A program made the translations under genes and the position numbers. This document shows, in pieces, positions 13,072-24,044 of a stretch of 64,000 nucleotides of DNA. Below the pieces are notes generated by a model that did no database searches, was not told where the DNA came from, and saw only the letters and a list, made by a program, of their open reading frames with translations. The stretch lies in NCBI GenBank assembly GCA_947623455.1, contig OX392527.1:46606401-46670400 (forward strand), given 5' to 3'. Position 1 is the stretch's first letter; every line of letters starts with the position of its first letter. This DNA is from Mimachlamys varia. Its lineage: Eukaryota > Mollusca > Bivalvia > Pectinida > Pectinidae.

Positions 13072-13459
13072 AAAGGCCCAATATACGTAACTTCAGGGAA
13101 ATTTTCGTGATTCTGAAATATTCTGAAAAAAATCCAGTTGATAATCATGCAAAAATAAGCCTAAAACCAAGTAAACCTGAGCGGTAGCTAACAAGAAACT
13201 CTTGACAAAAAAATCCGAAGAATTGAAAATAATTCAGGTGGGGCCACTTCAACAACAAACCGAAGGTAGAAGACGGTTCGAAATGGACGCGTGTTTACAA
13301 ATAGCGTGTTTCAACTGCTGCTGTACCGATAACTGCGAAATAATTCATCTTGAATATTGCTGATATCAGTTAATCTTAACTAAATCCATAAGTATAATAA
13401 GTTATTAAGCTTGATTTTCGCTTCAAGCTTTGCCGAAAGTTACGTATATTGGGCCTTTA
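13072..13459. mobile_element. MITE with TTAAAGGCCCAATATACGTA ends, copy 1
   Basis: The left end AAAGGCCCAATATACGTAAC is matched at the right by GTTACGTATATTGGGCCTTT, an almost perfect terminal inverted repeat. The 388-bp interior is non-coding. A second copy with the same interior is at 31530-31916. Confidence 0.8.
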
Positions 13460-13744
13460 AATGTATAAATGTTTACATATAAAAACGTTATCAAATACCT
13501 TTGTGCAGTACAGACACAAACACAATTGATCTGATAGACTTTAACAATTCAGAATAAGAGAACACTGTGAATTACAATTGTAAGTATATTTGCAAGAGAG
13601 AAAAGAATATTCAGAGTTTATTCTTATATGAATTATTAATCTATCTCTTCCCCTTTACAAGATATCTGTCAGTCACTTCCAAGTGATAAACTTGGCTACA
13701 CGCTAGCTACTATAGCCAAGTTGTGACAGGGGATGAGCCACATT

Positions 13745-15008
13745 AACATAATGATGGACGAAACATAGTGATGGACGAAACATAGTGATGGACGAAACAT
13801 AATGATGGACAAAACATAGTGATGGACAAAACATAGTGATGGACGAAACATAATGATGGACGAAACATAGTGATGGACGAAACATAATGATGGACGAAAC
13901 ATAGTGATGGACGAAACATAATGATGGACGAAACATAATGATGGACGAAACATAGTGATGGACGAAACATAATGATGGACAAAACATAGTGATGGACGAA
14001 ACATAATGATGGACGAAACATAGTGATGGACGAAACATAGTGATGGACGAAACATAATGATGGACAAAACATAGTGATGGACAAAACATAGTGATGGACG
14101 AAACATAATGATGGACGAAACATAGTGATGGACGAAACATAATGATGGACGAAACATAGTGATGGACAAAACATAGTGATGGACGACACATAGTGATGGA
14201 CGAAACATAGTGATGGACGAAACATAATGATGGACGAAACATAATGATGGACAAAACATAGTGATGGACGAAACATAGTGATGGACGAAACATAATGATG
14301 GACGAAACATAGTGATGGACGAAACATAATGATGGACAAAACATAGTGATGGACGAAACATAATGATGGACGAAACATAGTGATGGACGAAACATAATGA
14401 TGGACGAAACATAGTGATGGACGAAATATAGTGATGGACAAAACATAGTGATGGACGAAACATAATGATGGACGAAACATAGTGATGGACGAAACATAGT
14501 GATGGACGAAACATAATGATGGACGAAACATAGTGATGGACGAAACATAATGGTGGACGAAACATAATGATGGACGAAACATAGTGATGGACGAAACATA
14601 ATGATGGACGAAACATAGTGTTGGACGAAACATAATGATGGACGTAGCATAGTGATGGACGAAACATAGTGATGGACGATACATAATGATGGACGAAACA
14701 TAATGATGGACGAAACATAGTGATGGACGAAACATAATGATGGACGAAACATAGTGTTGGGCGAAACATAGTGATGACCGAAATATATAGTGATGGACGA
14801 AACATTGTGATAGACGAAACATAGTGATGGACGAAACAAAGTGATGGACGAAACATAATGATGGACGAAACATAGTGATGGACAAAACATAGTGATGGAC
14901 GAAACATAATGATGGACGAAACATAGTGATGGACGAAACATAGTGATGGACGAAACATAATGATGGACGAAACATAATGATGAACGACTGATAGTGATGG
15001 ACGAAACA
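13745..15008. repeat. 17-bp minisatellite, about 74 units
   Basis: The unit is GATGGACGAAACATAGT. The main variants are CAAAAC for CGAAAC and ATAAT for ATAGT. Some units near 14640-14830 are diverged or carry a small indel. Because 17 is not a multiple of three and the unit lacks stops on the minus strand, all three minus frames stay open for over 400 codons. These are not genes. A run of seven variant units starting at 13787 recurs at 14042, exactly 15 units later, so there is higher-order structure. The array ends GGACGAAACAGCTGT, the inverse of CAGCTGTTTCGTCC near 12910. Confidence 0.95.
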
Positions 15009-15622
15009 GCTGTATGATGCAGTGTGATTCATTTGTTCAGCATACTGTACCTATTACTAAAAGGTGCAGCAAACGTGACAAATGCCACAGTTTACAACAT
15101 GTCCATTTCACAAATTCAAACAGCTTTCCAGCCACATATAAAATTTACCATAAGTCTTGGTTCAGACAAAATAAAAACAAAAAACACCTGCAAAACAAGG
15201 AAACCTATATACACTGTACATTTAATTTGAAATAGATTCCTTTAGTACTTTACATAGCGATGGTATACCTTATCTTTCTTAATGGTATATACATGTACAT
15301 GTAGAGACTAATGGGCATCTATATCTGTTTGAAAAAGGATCACCTAAAACGTTCATCGAACCAGTCTTTAAATGTACTCATTCATAACTTTCAGGCCAAA
15401 GGTAACAGCAACTTGTGTATTTAATTTGAGATATATCACTCTAGTACTTTATCAGAAATGCGATACCAAACCATAATTGACAACATCCAAGATGCCTGCT
15501 GTTTGGTTGTTTGTTCATCCGACCAGTCTCAATCATAGGCGGATCCAGAGGGGGGCGCAGCCGGCGCACGCCATCCCTAAAATTTGTCAAGTGACCAATT
15601 TTTCCAAGAATTACAATTAAGA

Positions 15623-15749
15623 ATTTCATCCTCAGATAGCATTGCGAACCATATATTTGGTAGAAATATTTATAAAAAATCGACAATAAATTTCATCATC
15701 AGATAGCATTGCGAACCATATATTTGGTAGAAATATTTATAAAAAAATC
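15623..15749. repeat. Two-copy tandem repeat, 68-bp period
   Basis: AGATAGCATTGCGAACCATA followed by TATTTGGTAGAAATATTTAT occurs twice, from 15623 and from 15691. Just upstream (15535-15570) is a GGCGGATCCAGAGGGGGGCG motif. A related inverse GGATCCGCC end lies near 17910, as in degraded dispersed elements. Confidence 0.75.
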
Positions 15750-15913
15750 GGGGCTACGCCCCAAATCAGACGTACACAGTTTACAATTACTATATATTAC
15801 AGTGTAGTTGAATGTAATATATCATGTACGTCTTACAATTAACTACTCCCTCCCCGACCTCTTCCATGTTTCGTTCTCCTCACAATTTGGCTGATTTCGA
15901 TCACACGATGATA

Positions 15914-17632
15914 TACGAGGGGTGTTCGAAAACTTTTACAAATGACATAGTTTCTCAGGAACGCTTATCAAAATTCGAATGCATTTTTCTAGTTGCCGTA
16001 AAAATATTAACCTTTAACTTGAAGACACCGTTAGAATCGAATTTGTGAAGCAATGTTCATACTATTCTTGGGGTACACTAATCAGAAACGGGTAAACTGC
16101 AGATTCCAGCTATCTTCTTGAACTATATCTCCTATCAGATATGTGGGTTTTTTTAGCTTCGGAAAGAGAGTGTGGTATAAGCCATTGACCTTTTCCGACT
16201 AAGAAAAACGGTAGTTGCCAATTTGTGGGCTTGGGCATTACCTTGTAACAACTGGACAGAACTTCATTCTTATTGAAGCTTCCAGATACACCCTGCCGTT
16301 TCGAACAGCAATTTGCATGATTGGTCCACTATTTCAAAAGAATACTGCGTATAACACCTTCTTTGTTGTTATAGTGTTTGTTTAGCAATACTGGGCATTT
16401 TGGCATGTTTAAAAGCCCAAATCATATTGTCAAATTTCCTCTGAGGCTCATAAAAATGCACCAATGTCTCATCAGTATTAGACTATCAAATGCCCCTTTT
16501 ATGATAGTTTAGGTTCTTTTTAGCAGTCTCTTATAGCCATTTGTACCCGTGTTCGTTTCTTCTCGTCTCGTCAGTGAGTAGACACAACGAGCACTTGTTT
16601 TCCTAACCTTGAGATTTTTCTTCTTCTGAAAGAAATGAACAGATGCTAAAACCAAGATTGTCATTCGTGCTAGCTGTCTGACCGTATAACGCGAGTCTTT
16701 CTCAATGATTTACTTGATTTTATTGACGTTCAATTTGTTGGGAACCGCAGACCCAAGTCTTTCCGAGTAGAGGGCATCTTCAACCGATTCATGCCCAGAA
16801 TGAAATTTAGAAAAACATCTGTAAGGGAACCGGTTAGTGGATTTTAATGACATTTATACACACAATACAGGGATGAGCAGTGAACTTGTTCGTACCACAG
16901 GGAGCTGTGAATTTGTTACAGCTAGTTTTAAACCTAACCTTAGGTGTTTAGAGTAATGTTACACATTTTGGGGGTTAAGATCAATTTCCGATAAAAATGC
17001 CCCCTCAATGGTCACAAAAGCTAAAGGGTGGAATGCTTTCCAGCTACCCCATCTACTACATTTCTTGCATCAAAAATCACATTCTAGAAGAGGTACGAAA
17101 AATTGCTTGGTACCGTTTGAAAGATGGATACTTTTTATTTTAAAAACCTCTAAATACACCCCAAATGTACCCTCCATCCGCAGAAATAATCTTGATTTCC
17201 CTCCCAAAAAACCCACGCAAAATGTCCGTGTCTTTCGTTAGCTATCGTGCCACTTCCTGCATAGCAATGAGTTTTGACATCATTACACGCGCTAGCCTCT
17301 CGCTGTCAATGGATTGCGGTCTTCCTCTTAACAAAGGCATCCAATGACATTTTGCGTGGTTTTTTTTTGAGGAAATCGAGATTATTTTTACGGAAGGAGA
17401 ATACATTTGACGTGCATTTAGGAGGTTTTAAAGCTTTCCACCCTTTAGCCTTTATGACCATTGAGTGGGGCATTTTTATCGAACCCTCCGAAAGTGTAAA
17501 ATTACTCTAAACACCCTTGTTTATGTTCAAAACTAGCGGTAACAAAGTCTACGGTCCCTATGGTTCGTACTGGTTTAATGCGCGTAAATCACGTGATACT
17601 CTAGTATAAATTTCGAACACTCTTCGTGTGAA
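15914..17632 (-). pseudogene. Degenerate mariner transposon, interrupted by a foldback element
   Basis: On the minus strand, three-frame reading gives DETLVHFYEPQRKFDN and MPSIAKQTL (about 16385-16475). These match the first catalytic-aspartate block of mariner transposases (DETW-x-HFYEPQRK). Further on, QLLQGNAQAHKL matches the usual LLHDNA-x-AHKA, but the catalytic Asp is replaced by Gly. Many stops and frameshifts are present. The outer ends, ACGAGGGGTGTTCGAAAACT at 15915 and the inverse of CACGAAGAGTGTTCGAAATT near 17609-17628, look like terminal repeats. The foldback at about 16890-17570 sits inside, leaving about 1.0 kb of mariner. Clearly inactive. Confidence 0.75.
16890..17570. mobile_element. 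Long foldback element (about 680 bp)
   Basis: The two halves are inverse copies. CGTACCACAGGGAGCTGTG, TTAGAGTAATGTTACAC, ATAAAAATGCCCCCTCAATG, CTAAAGGGTGGAA and CCACGCAAAATGTC on the left recur inverted on the right, down to about 17340. The left arm has roughly 100 bp of extra sequence near 17060-17150. The loop is about 17230-17340. There is no transposase, so it is a non-autonomous foldback or MITE inside the dead mariner. Confidence 0.8.
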
Positions 17633-17639
17633 CAACAAA

Positions 17640-18354
17640 GATGCTTTTTATAATGTTGTTGTGAACTCAATATGGATGGGACGCCGAACACCCCACACAC
17701 AAAAGTGTGTTCTGCCAATCATAACATTGCTTGTAATATTCCCGGGGAGAGGAATTTATATAAGCTTTCAGATTGTTTTCCAATCTCCGATATACAAAAA
17801 TGTACTTTATTATTTTGAACAACTGTGTCAAAATTTTGGAATATAAAATACTGTTTATAGTAAAAGTTTATTTCAGAAATGTACGCCCCCTCTAACCCAA
17901 AATCCTGGATCCGCCCATGTGAATAGTAGGCATGCACAACAAGGGACCATATATAGTTAACGTACCTACCAAAGAAAGACCTTTCGCCTTTCCCTTTGTT
18001 AACGACATCAATAATTGATTAAGGACGAATGGACAAAAACCACGGAATCAGGAAGATTAGAATAGTAAGTCAACCATCTGATGAACGTGGACTTTTAAAA
18101 ATAAAATTTAACAACTATTTGGGTTATATTAGTAATCTTCTGTTGGTAATAATAACACGGAATTAGATTGTCGATGCTATTAAACTTAACAACATATGTC
18201 GCTTTCTGTAGACTTGTCATGTAGTATCATTTATACATATTATCCCACTCCTATGTGTTAAAATGTCACACACTACTTTAGCATTATAGACATTTAGGTA
18301 GAATAAAGATAAACTAGCACACCGATCGCATATGTGTTTTACTTTTGCTTTCAG
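17640..18354. other. Intergenic stretch with a degraded repeat end
   Basis: Carries the inverse GGATCCGCC motif with nearby GCCCCC near 17880-17920, shared in opposite orientation with 15535-15570. Nothing else was recognised. Confidence 0.4.
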
Positions 18355-18452
18355 ACATGAATCTCGATCTAAGAATTACTTCCCTTACTTTCCAGTCATG
18401 TGAGGACGCCATTTTAATACTTGGGAGTATGAATACTACTTAGGAGCATCAT
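18355..18452 (+). other. Possible 5' UTR exon of the first B-box gene
   Basis: Framed by a good acceptor (acttttgctttcag) and donor (atcatgtaagta). Its only ATG frame stops after 28 codons, so it would be untranslated leader. It lies 1.3 kb before the acceptor at 19795. The link to the B-box gene is inferred from order and strand only. Confidence 0.3.
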
Positions 18453-19795
18453 GTAAGTAAAACTTCAGGCTATCAAGTTAAAACTGAGTTAAACGCAATT
18501 CTCCTCTCAAAATAACAAATTTTATCACTGACTTCGATGCTTAAAGTAACCAGATGATATTATGAGCAAATTGACTAGTCTGGCACGAAACGTCCCTAGA
18601 CGTTAGTTTACAAACGATTTCACATGTCAGTACTGTACCAATAGATATAATAATTATGTATACTACAACAACTGTAACGATTGTAAACTATTATTATTAG
18701 CATTTAATATAATTACAAGACAATCTCTCAACCATTAAGCTATATACAAAAATTAATATATATAATTAGTCAGTTCCAACATAGTTTTGTTCAATCCACA
18801 TCATTTCATATCCTTACAAATTACAAGAATATGATCCTTTGCGTGGTGGACAATCATGTCATATATGTATATCGCTTTTGTCTTATTCTTTTCTTTTCTC
18901 TTTGTTGAAACAATTTTTAAAACATTATTCTTGCTTGATAACTATAAAGGCAATACAATAAGTCAGATTCATCCCATATAGAGGTATAATCAATGAACAA
19001 CATAATACGTTTTTGTGCTACTGACTATAACATAGTTTCTACCTGACTAGAGAGTTATATATAGTATACGTATACACAAACCCGTTTTAATTTTAAGATA
19101 CTACAAATGTATTCAGTTTATGTCTGTCTGTTCACTATATTCTGTATTGTTGACACGCAAGCAATGAACAGTGCAACTAACGTGGTGATGTTACCTGAAC
19201 CAAAATTAAACTGATAATGTAAGAGTACCCGAGCTAAGTTTAAGTTTACTGCGACTAGCTTGTCTAGGGGCAATGATACATGTAATGGATTCTTGCCATG
19301 TTATTTACTCTGGTGGCTAAATCATGTTTATAGCTGTATGCTATGCAGTAAAATTCATGTCCGGTTTTCTGTTCTATAACTAAATCTAAAAGGTGCAGCA
19401 TGTGTGTGTTACGTCATCGTTTCATGCATAGTGTCAATCTTATGCCATTAAAGTGTGGTTAATTAACATGGAAGACCACCGTTGACAATATTATCACATC
19501 AGTTAAAACTACAAAATATACTGTAATAATATCCTTCTCTCTGTAAGTAATAAGACTTTTCCACCAATGCTTAGTTACCATATCCTTTTGATTGAATATT
19601 CCACTGTCAAGATCCGTTATACAATTGTTCCTCACAAAATTCATGTTCCCACAAAAGTAACCATCACGCAAAGAGAAATAAAATCAAGTAACAATCTATA
19701 ACAAGAAGCCGGGAGCCATTTCTATTAATACAATGATATGAATTTTGTCATTTTTTTCATTTAAAAAAATACTCTCGTATTCTTTCTTTATACAG

Positions 19796-19844
19796 ATACA
19801 CAAAAGAAGATATACAAACATTTCACCAGCCTGACTACATAACC
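19796..19844 (+). promoter_or_regulatory. 5' UTR of the first B-box gene after a splice acceptor
   Basis: A pyrimidine-rich tract ends in tttatacag at 19795. The exon then begins ATAC, exactly as in the second paralogue at 25579. The shared position and sequence suggest both genes keep the same leader-intron arrangement. Confidence 0.5.
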
Positions 19845-21485
19845 ATGGCAACCAAAGATGGCCGATCTATCATCAGAGCGCAATACCCAGTAAGACTAAA
19901 AGGGAGTTCTAGGTGTCCCGACCACAAAGACAATGATGTCCTCCTCTTATGTCAAACATGCAACGTGCTTATATGTACCACTTGTTCCATTACCTCTCAC
20001 AAGTCACACATAGACAGTTTTCTCGAACTCTCTAAAATTCGAAATCAGCACCAAACTACACTTCAGGACTTCGTCAACGAATCAGAGAAGATAAAAATCC
20101 CGAAATTAAATGAACAAATAACATCAGCCAGAGAGGGACTCTCTACGTGTCAACCTAAGTATAAAAGCATTTCGGAAAACATTAAAAGACAGCGAGACGA
20201 ATGCAGAAAGGAATTAGACAAAATAATGGAGGATAGTTTAGGGATATGTGACAAAATGGAGAGGACAGAAACAGACTTCCTTCAGATTCACATTGTTAAC
20301 CTTGAGGACCGGTTAGACACTTTGATGAGACTGACAACAGATTGTAAACAGACTCTCCAGACAGGAACTGCTGTGTTTGTATATGACACGGTATCAGATA
20401 TCAAGGATAGGGACTTCGATATCCCACAGACAACAAACACAGACATTGCAGAGTTTACGCCAGCCAAGGACAGACAAAATCACTTAGAGCAGGCCATGGG
20501 TAGACTGAGGATCCCCGAATATCTCAAGGCAGAATTAGCATCTGGTGGTCACTCAAACCAAGGCCCCATTATGAGACCGAGAACGAAACAAATTGAATCA
20601 AAACGGAGGCAGGGAGCAAACCTTTTCAAAATCTGCGATAGTCCGACTATCCTATCCAAGTTTTCATATCCATTTGGTATTACATCAATGTGCCCTACAC
20701 CTGATGGACGTGCATGGCTTTCTGACTATGACACCAACATAGTAAAACTTATAAACAACAAAGGCCAATTCATACAGAGGATAAAACACAGCAGTAACAT
20801 TCAACAGATCAGTTTGGATCCCACTTCAGGTCGAATGTGGTTCTGTTGCAGGGACGAGAGGACTATCCATGAAGTATCTACACCATCTGCACCTCCAGTC
20901 ACAAGATTCGAGACAGAGGGTTGCCCAATCAGTCTGTGTGTAACCAACGACGGTCGGATTGTGGTGGGTGTTTCCTGTGAGACGGCCTGCAAGTTGGTGA
21001 TGTATACTGTTGATGGGCAGGTGTTACACACAGCTACTGTGGGAGCATCAGGGGTCGGTATCGTATGGTCTATTACACAGTGTGATGTTACAGGCAACAT
21101 AGCTGTAGTGTGTACCAAACAGATTGGTGGAGACAAAAGTGATCCAAACAGATTTAGGGCGCAATTGGTTGTGTACAACCAAACGCTTCAGGTTTTGCTT
21201 GAATACCGAGGAGAAGGAATAAAAGAACAAAAGGAGACTGTTACGCCAGAAAGGTTTGATCCAGGTATAATTGTATATGACAGTATTGGCAATATTGTTG
21301 TTACAGACAGGACAAGGAACACAATAGAACTGATCAGTGGAACAGGGAGGTACATAAAAACGCTCCACAGTAACAAAGAACAATTGGGGGTGATTGGATT
21401 ACAGAAAGATGATGTGTTGTGGACAAACCTTAAAGCAAAAAAGTGGGGAGTCAAACTTTTCAAGTATTATGTCGGTGGCAACTGA
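19845..21485 (+). CDS. B-box/coiled-coil/NHL-like propeller protein, RING-less TRIM-like, paralogue 1
   Basis: A 546-residue protein encoded in one exon. Residues 24-55 form a B-box zinc site: C24, H27, C36, C39, C44, C47, H52 and H55 at canonical spacing. Residues about 60-175 are charged and helical, as in a TRIM coiled coil. From about 265 the chain has repeated strands such as PTPDGRAWLSDYDTN, DPTSGRMWFCC and DSIGNIVVTDRTRNTIELI, which resemble NHL-type beta-propeller blades. There is no RING, so it should not be a RING ubiquitin ligase by itself; the propeller may bind RNA or protein. The start is an ATG in ACCATGG, and the paralogue's similarity also starts there. An acceptor (tttatacag, exon from 19796) 49 bp upstream suggests a 5' UTR intron. 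AATAAA occurs near 22096. Such genes are numerous in bivalves; the exact role is unknown. Confidence 0.88.
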   Translation: MATKDGRSIIRAQYPVRLKGSSRCPDHKDNDVLLLCQTCNVLICTTCSITSHKSHIDSFLELSKIRNQHQTTLQDFVNESEKIKIPKLNEQITSAREGLSTCQPKYKSISENIKRQRDECRKELDKIMEDSLGICDKMERTETDFLQIHIVNLEDRLDTLMRLTTDCKQTLQTGTAVFVYDTVSDIKDRDFDIPQTTNTDIAEFTPAKDRQNHLEQAMGRLRIPEYLKAELASGGHSNQGPIMRPRTKQIESKRRQGANLFKICDSPTILSKFSYPFGITSMCPTPDGRAWLSDYDTNIVKLINNKGQFIQRIKHSSNIQQISLDPTSGRMWFCCRDERTIHEVSTPSAPPVTRFETEGCPISLCVTNDGRIVVGVSCETACKLVMYTVDGQVLHTATVGASGVGIVWSITQCDVTGNIAVVCTKQIGGDKSDPNRFRAQLVVYNQTLQVLLEYRGEGIKEQKETVTPERFDPGIIVYDSIGNIVVTDRTRNTIELISGTGRYIKTLHSNKEQLGVIGLQKDDVLWTNLKAKKWGVKLFKYYVGGN

Positions 21486-23862
21486 ATCTGATGGACTCTA
21501 AAAGCAACATAATCTTCCATTTGGACATTACCATGGTTGAACATACTGTAAACGGACATATTTTAGCGATTATCTTATTTAAATGGTTTTCACCGATGAA
21601 ATCATTCCGCTAAATTATTATTTCGCTTATTAAAAGTAATCAAAAGATGGAAAAATTGTCGAAATAAGAATATCATTGCTAATTAATGTGTTATTGTTGT
21701 CACCAACAGTGCTTTGCTTTAAACTAGAGTGTAGTTCCTTTTTCACAAAGATTTCTTATCTTTTTAATTTTACCTATTAAATCATCTTGAATCTATCGTG
21801 TTCACAGTTATATATATCTAACCAAGATGTTCTGTTTCTGTTCATTGTGTTTGACGTCGTATCAACAGCAAGTTGATTAAGGACGTACCGCCACGAGTGT
21901 TGTGTATGCGTGTCAGTGTGTAAATGTATGTGTGCTGGAGTATATGGTAGTGAACCTACCATATTGTGATAGCCCGGATCTAAAGTCGATTTAATAGTGC
22001 CATCTCACCAACATACCATGCGGGAGGCACCAAGCAGAGCATCCAGCCTGGCGACAAAACACACGTACCAGGTTGACTATTAAAGCCACAAGTGAAATAA
22101 AGGAAGGCGCTAATAAATAAATGATGGGTGACTGGAATTATCTAGTGAAAAACACTCATGGGACCAAGAAAAATGTTAATTAAAAGCAAATTTCCGTTAA
22201 AGGCAAATTCGTATCAGACATATTTATTTAGTAAAAACAAACAAAGTAAATTGTCGGGAATTATCATTTTGTTCGTAACAAGCGATTTTTTTTATCAAAC
22301 GGGTACGTAATGAACAGGTTTTATTGTCATAGGCAAAGCATATCTAATTTGGTCACTTCTGTATACCGAAGCAGAGGGCACAATACCAAATCGAACATTC
22401 TACAGGGCGCCCGGGTTAGTCGCCTCTGACAATGGGTAACTGTGGAAGTATTCTTTTCTAGACCCACTCCCCCGTCTGCAGTTTTCTGATATGAAAAATG
22501 CATTATCACTCCTGCATTTAGGAAGTTTCAGAAATGTATGACCTTTATAATATACGGCATACATATGTTTATTTAGGTTTCGCTCCATGCGATATTGCAA
22601 AACCGAAGGCTCCCAGCTGAACTCCTTTCCCGGTCAAAGCCTTCCTCACAAGAGCAAACGCTCAACAAAGGCCAAAAGTGAGGCGGTGTCAAAGGGGTCA
22701 TCAGGAAGGAATAATTTTTTAAGCAAAAATAGAAATGATCCCAAATTTACTCGCCCCTTACGAATCATGCAATTGGGACGGCAGATACAATTCTTACGCC
22801 CTACCTGCAGGGCAGATCATCCCAAGCCATTACCCTACTAATGCCGAGTGGTATATAAACCACCTTTTCTGTCACCATAACACGTGTCAGTATAAAAATA
22901 TAAGAATTATCAAAATTCTTCAAACGGTAACGTGTAAATAACAAATGCATGGTAACATGTTATAGATGAATGACTAGTTATCTTCATTTTGAAATTCATG
23001 GCTTTTAATTCAATCATTTACTACAATCCCATTCATAACCAATATTGAATTCATTTGATGCATTGCAGGGACACAGCAAACAAGAATGTCATTCAGAATG
23101 TATGGAGTGGATGACTTAAACCACGAATGCAGCGAATGGCTAGTTACGAGAACTGCTCTATTTTCAGGGTGTTTCAGAATTGTTATTAACGCTTAATTTT
23201 GTTAGAATTGTTATTATCGCTAAAACATTAAGTTTGCAGACCACGCCTGAACTTGAAATAAAGGACACAGCAGACTCTTCTACATCAGCTGCTTGCTCGA
23301 TCTCTACTTAAACTATTACCAACATGGATACCTTACAACAAAGCTATACGATCAGCGTGACGATTTCAATTTTCCGATTGTGAACTTTCCGTTTTTGATA
23401 GTAACATCCCTACGTCTCCAACTTATGGTGTTTACATGTCGTAGTTGATTCGTTACTCTAGGGTTTGCTCTAAATATCGTGATTTTCGTGATCAATGTCG
23501 ACTGCTGACAAACAAACTAACAACACAGGGATTCGAGAGAGGTAGGTACGTTGATCAGAACTATGGTCAATTATGGTCGCCATCTTTGTCTTTTTTAAAA
23601 ATATTATGTATCTTTGTGTGATATGAAAATGGATGATTTTGAGTATGCTCATTAGTATTCTTACTTGTTGTGATTGACAATGACTCGGTTCTCATTTCGA
23701 GGACTCGATGTTTACTTGGATGTGATCTTTTTTTTTTTTTTGTAAAATTCTGTTTGATATTTTACAGGGGTACTACACATGACTAACCAGGTAAAGCTTT
23801 TATCATCAACCTCGTATACACAGTAAATTCTTACCCAGGTAAAATATCTGGTTTTATTTCAG
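21486..23862. other. Stretch between the two B-box genes
   Basis: The first part is probably 3' UTR (AATAAA near 22096). A block near 22405-22480, with GGGTTAGTCGCCTCTGACAA and a following CCCACTCCCCCG, resembles a dispersed molluscan repeat end seen from memory in other genomes. No gene is supported. Confidence 0.35.
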
Positions 23863-24044
23863 AACGTCTACAACAGGATATCATATATTCAATGTACAAA
23901 AATAGACCTCCCTACTCGGGCAACATAAACTCTTCGGGACTCTCCAGTCACAAAAGAAATACGCCATCTTATTTGACACGCCCAGGACCTGAAGTAGCTC
24001 AGTGTGAACTAAACCTCATTTGGAACAATCTGTCAGCACAAACC
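23863..24044 (+). other. Possible upstream exon of the second B-box gene
   Basis: A 182-bp segment lies between a strong acceptor (ggttttatttcag) and donor (accgtgagta). One frame is open throughout (about 60 codons, with MYKNRPPYSGNINSS in it). If spliced to the acceptor at 25578, that frame meets a stop ten codons later. The exon would then be leader sequence or an upstream open frame, not part of the B-box protein. It is too short and unfamiliar to assign a function. Confidence 0.35.

Noticed and set aside
13745..15008. CRISPR-like array
   Set aside because: The units are contiguous 17-mers without unique spacers, in an animal genome.
13696..15032. Three overlapping minus-strand open frames of 412-429 codons with MFRPSLCFVHHYVSSI repeats
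   Set aside because: They are the three translations of a 17-bp tandem repeat that lacks stops. Frames of equal quality in all three phases argue against coding.
20801..21463. Minus-strand frames opposite the first B-box gene
   Set aside because: They are shadows of the strongly supported plus-strand protein and lack any known domain.
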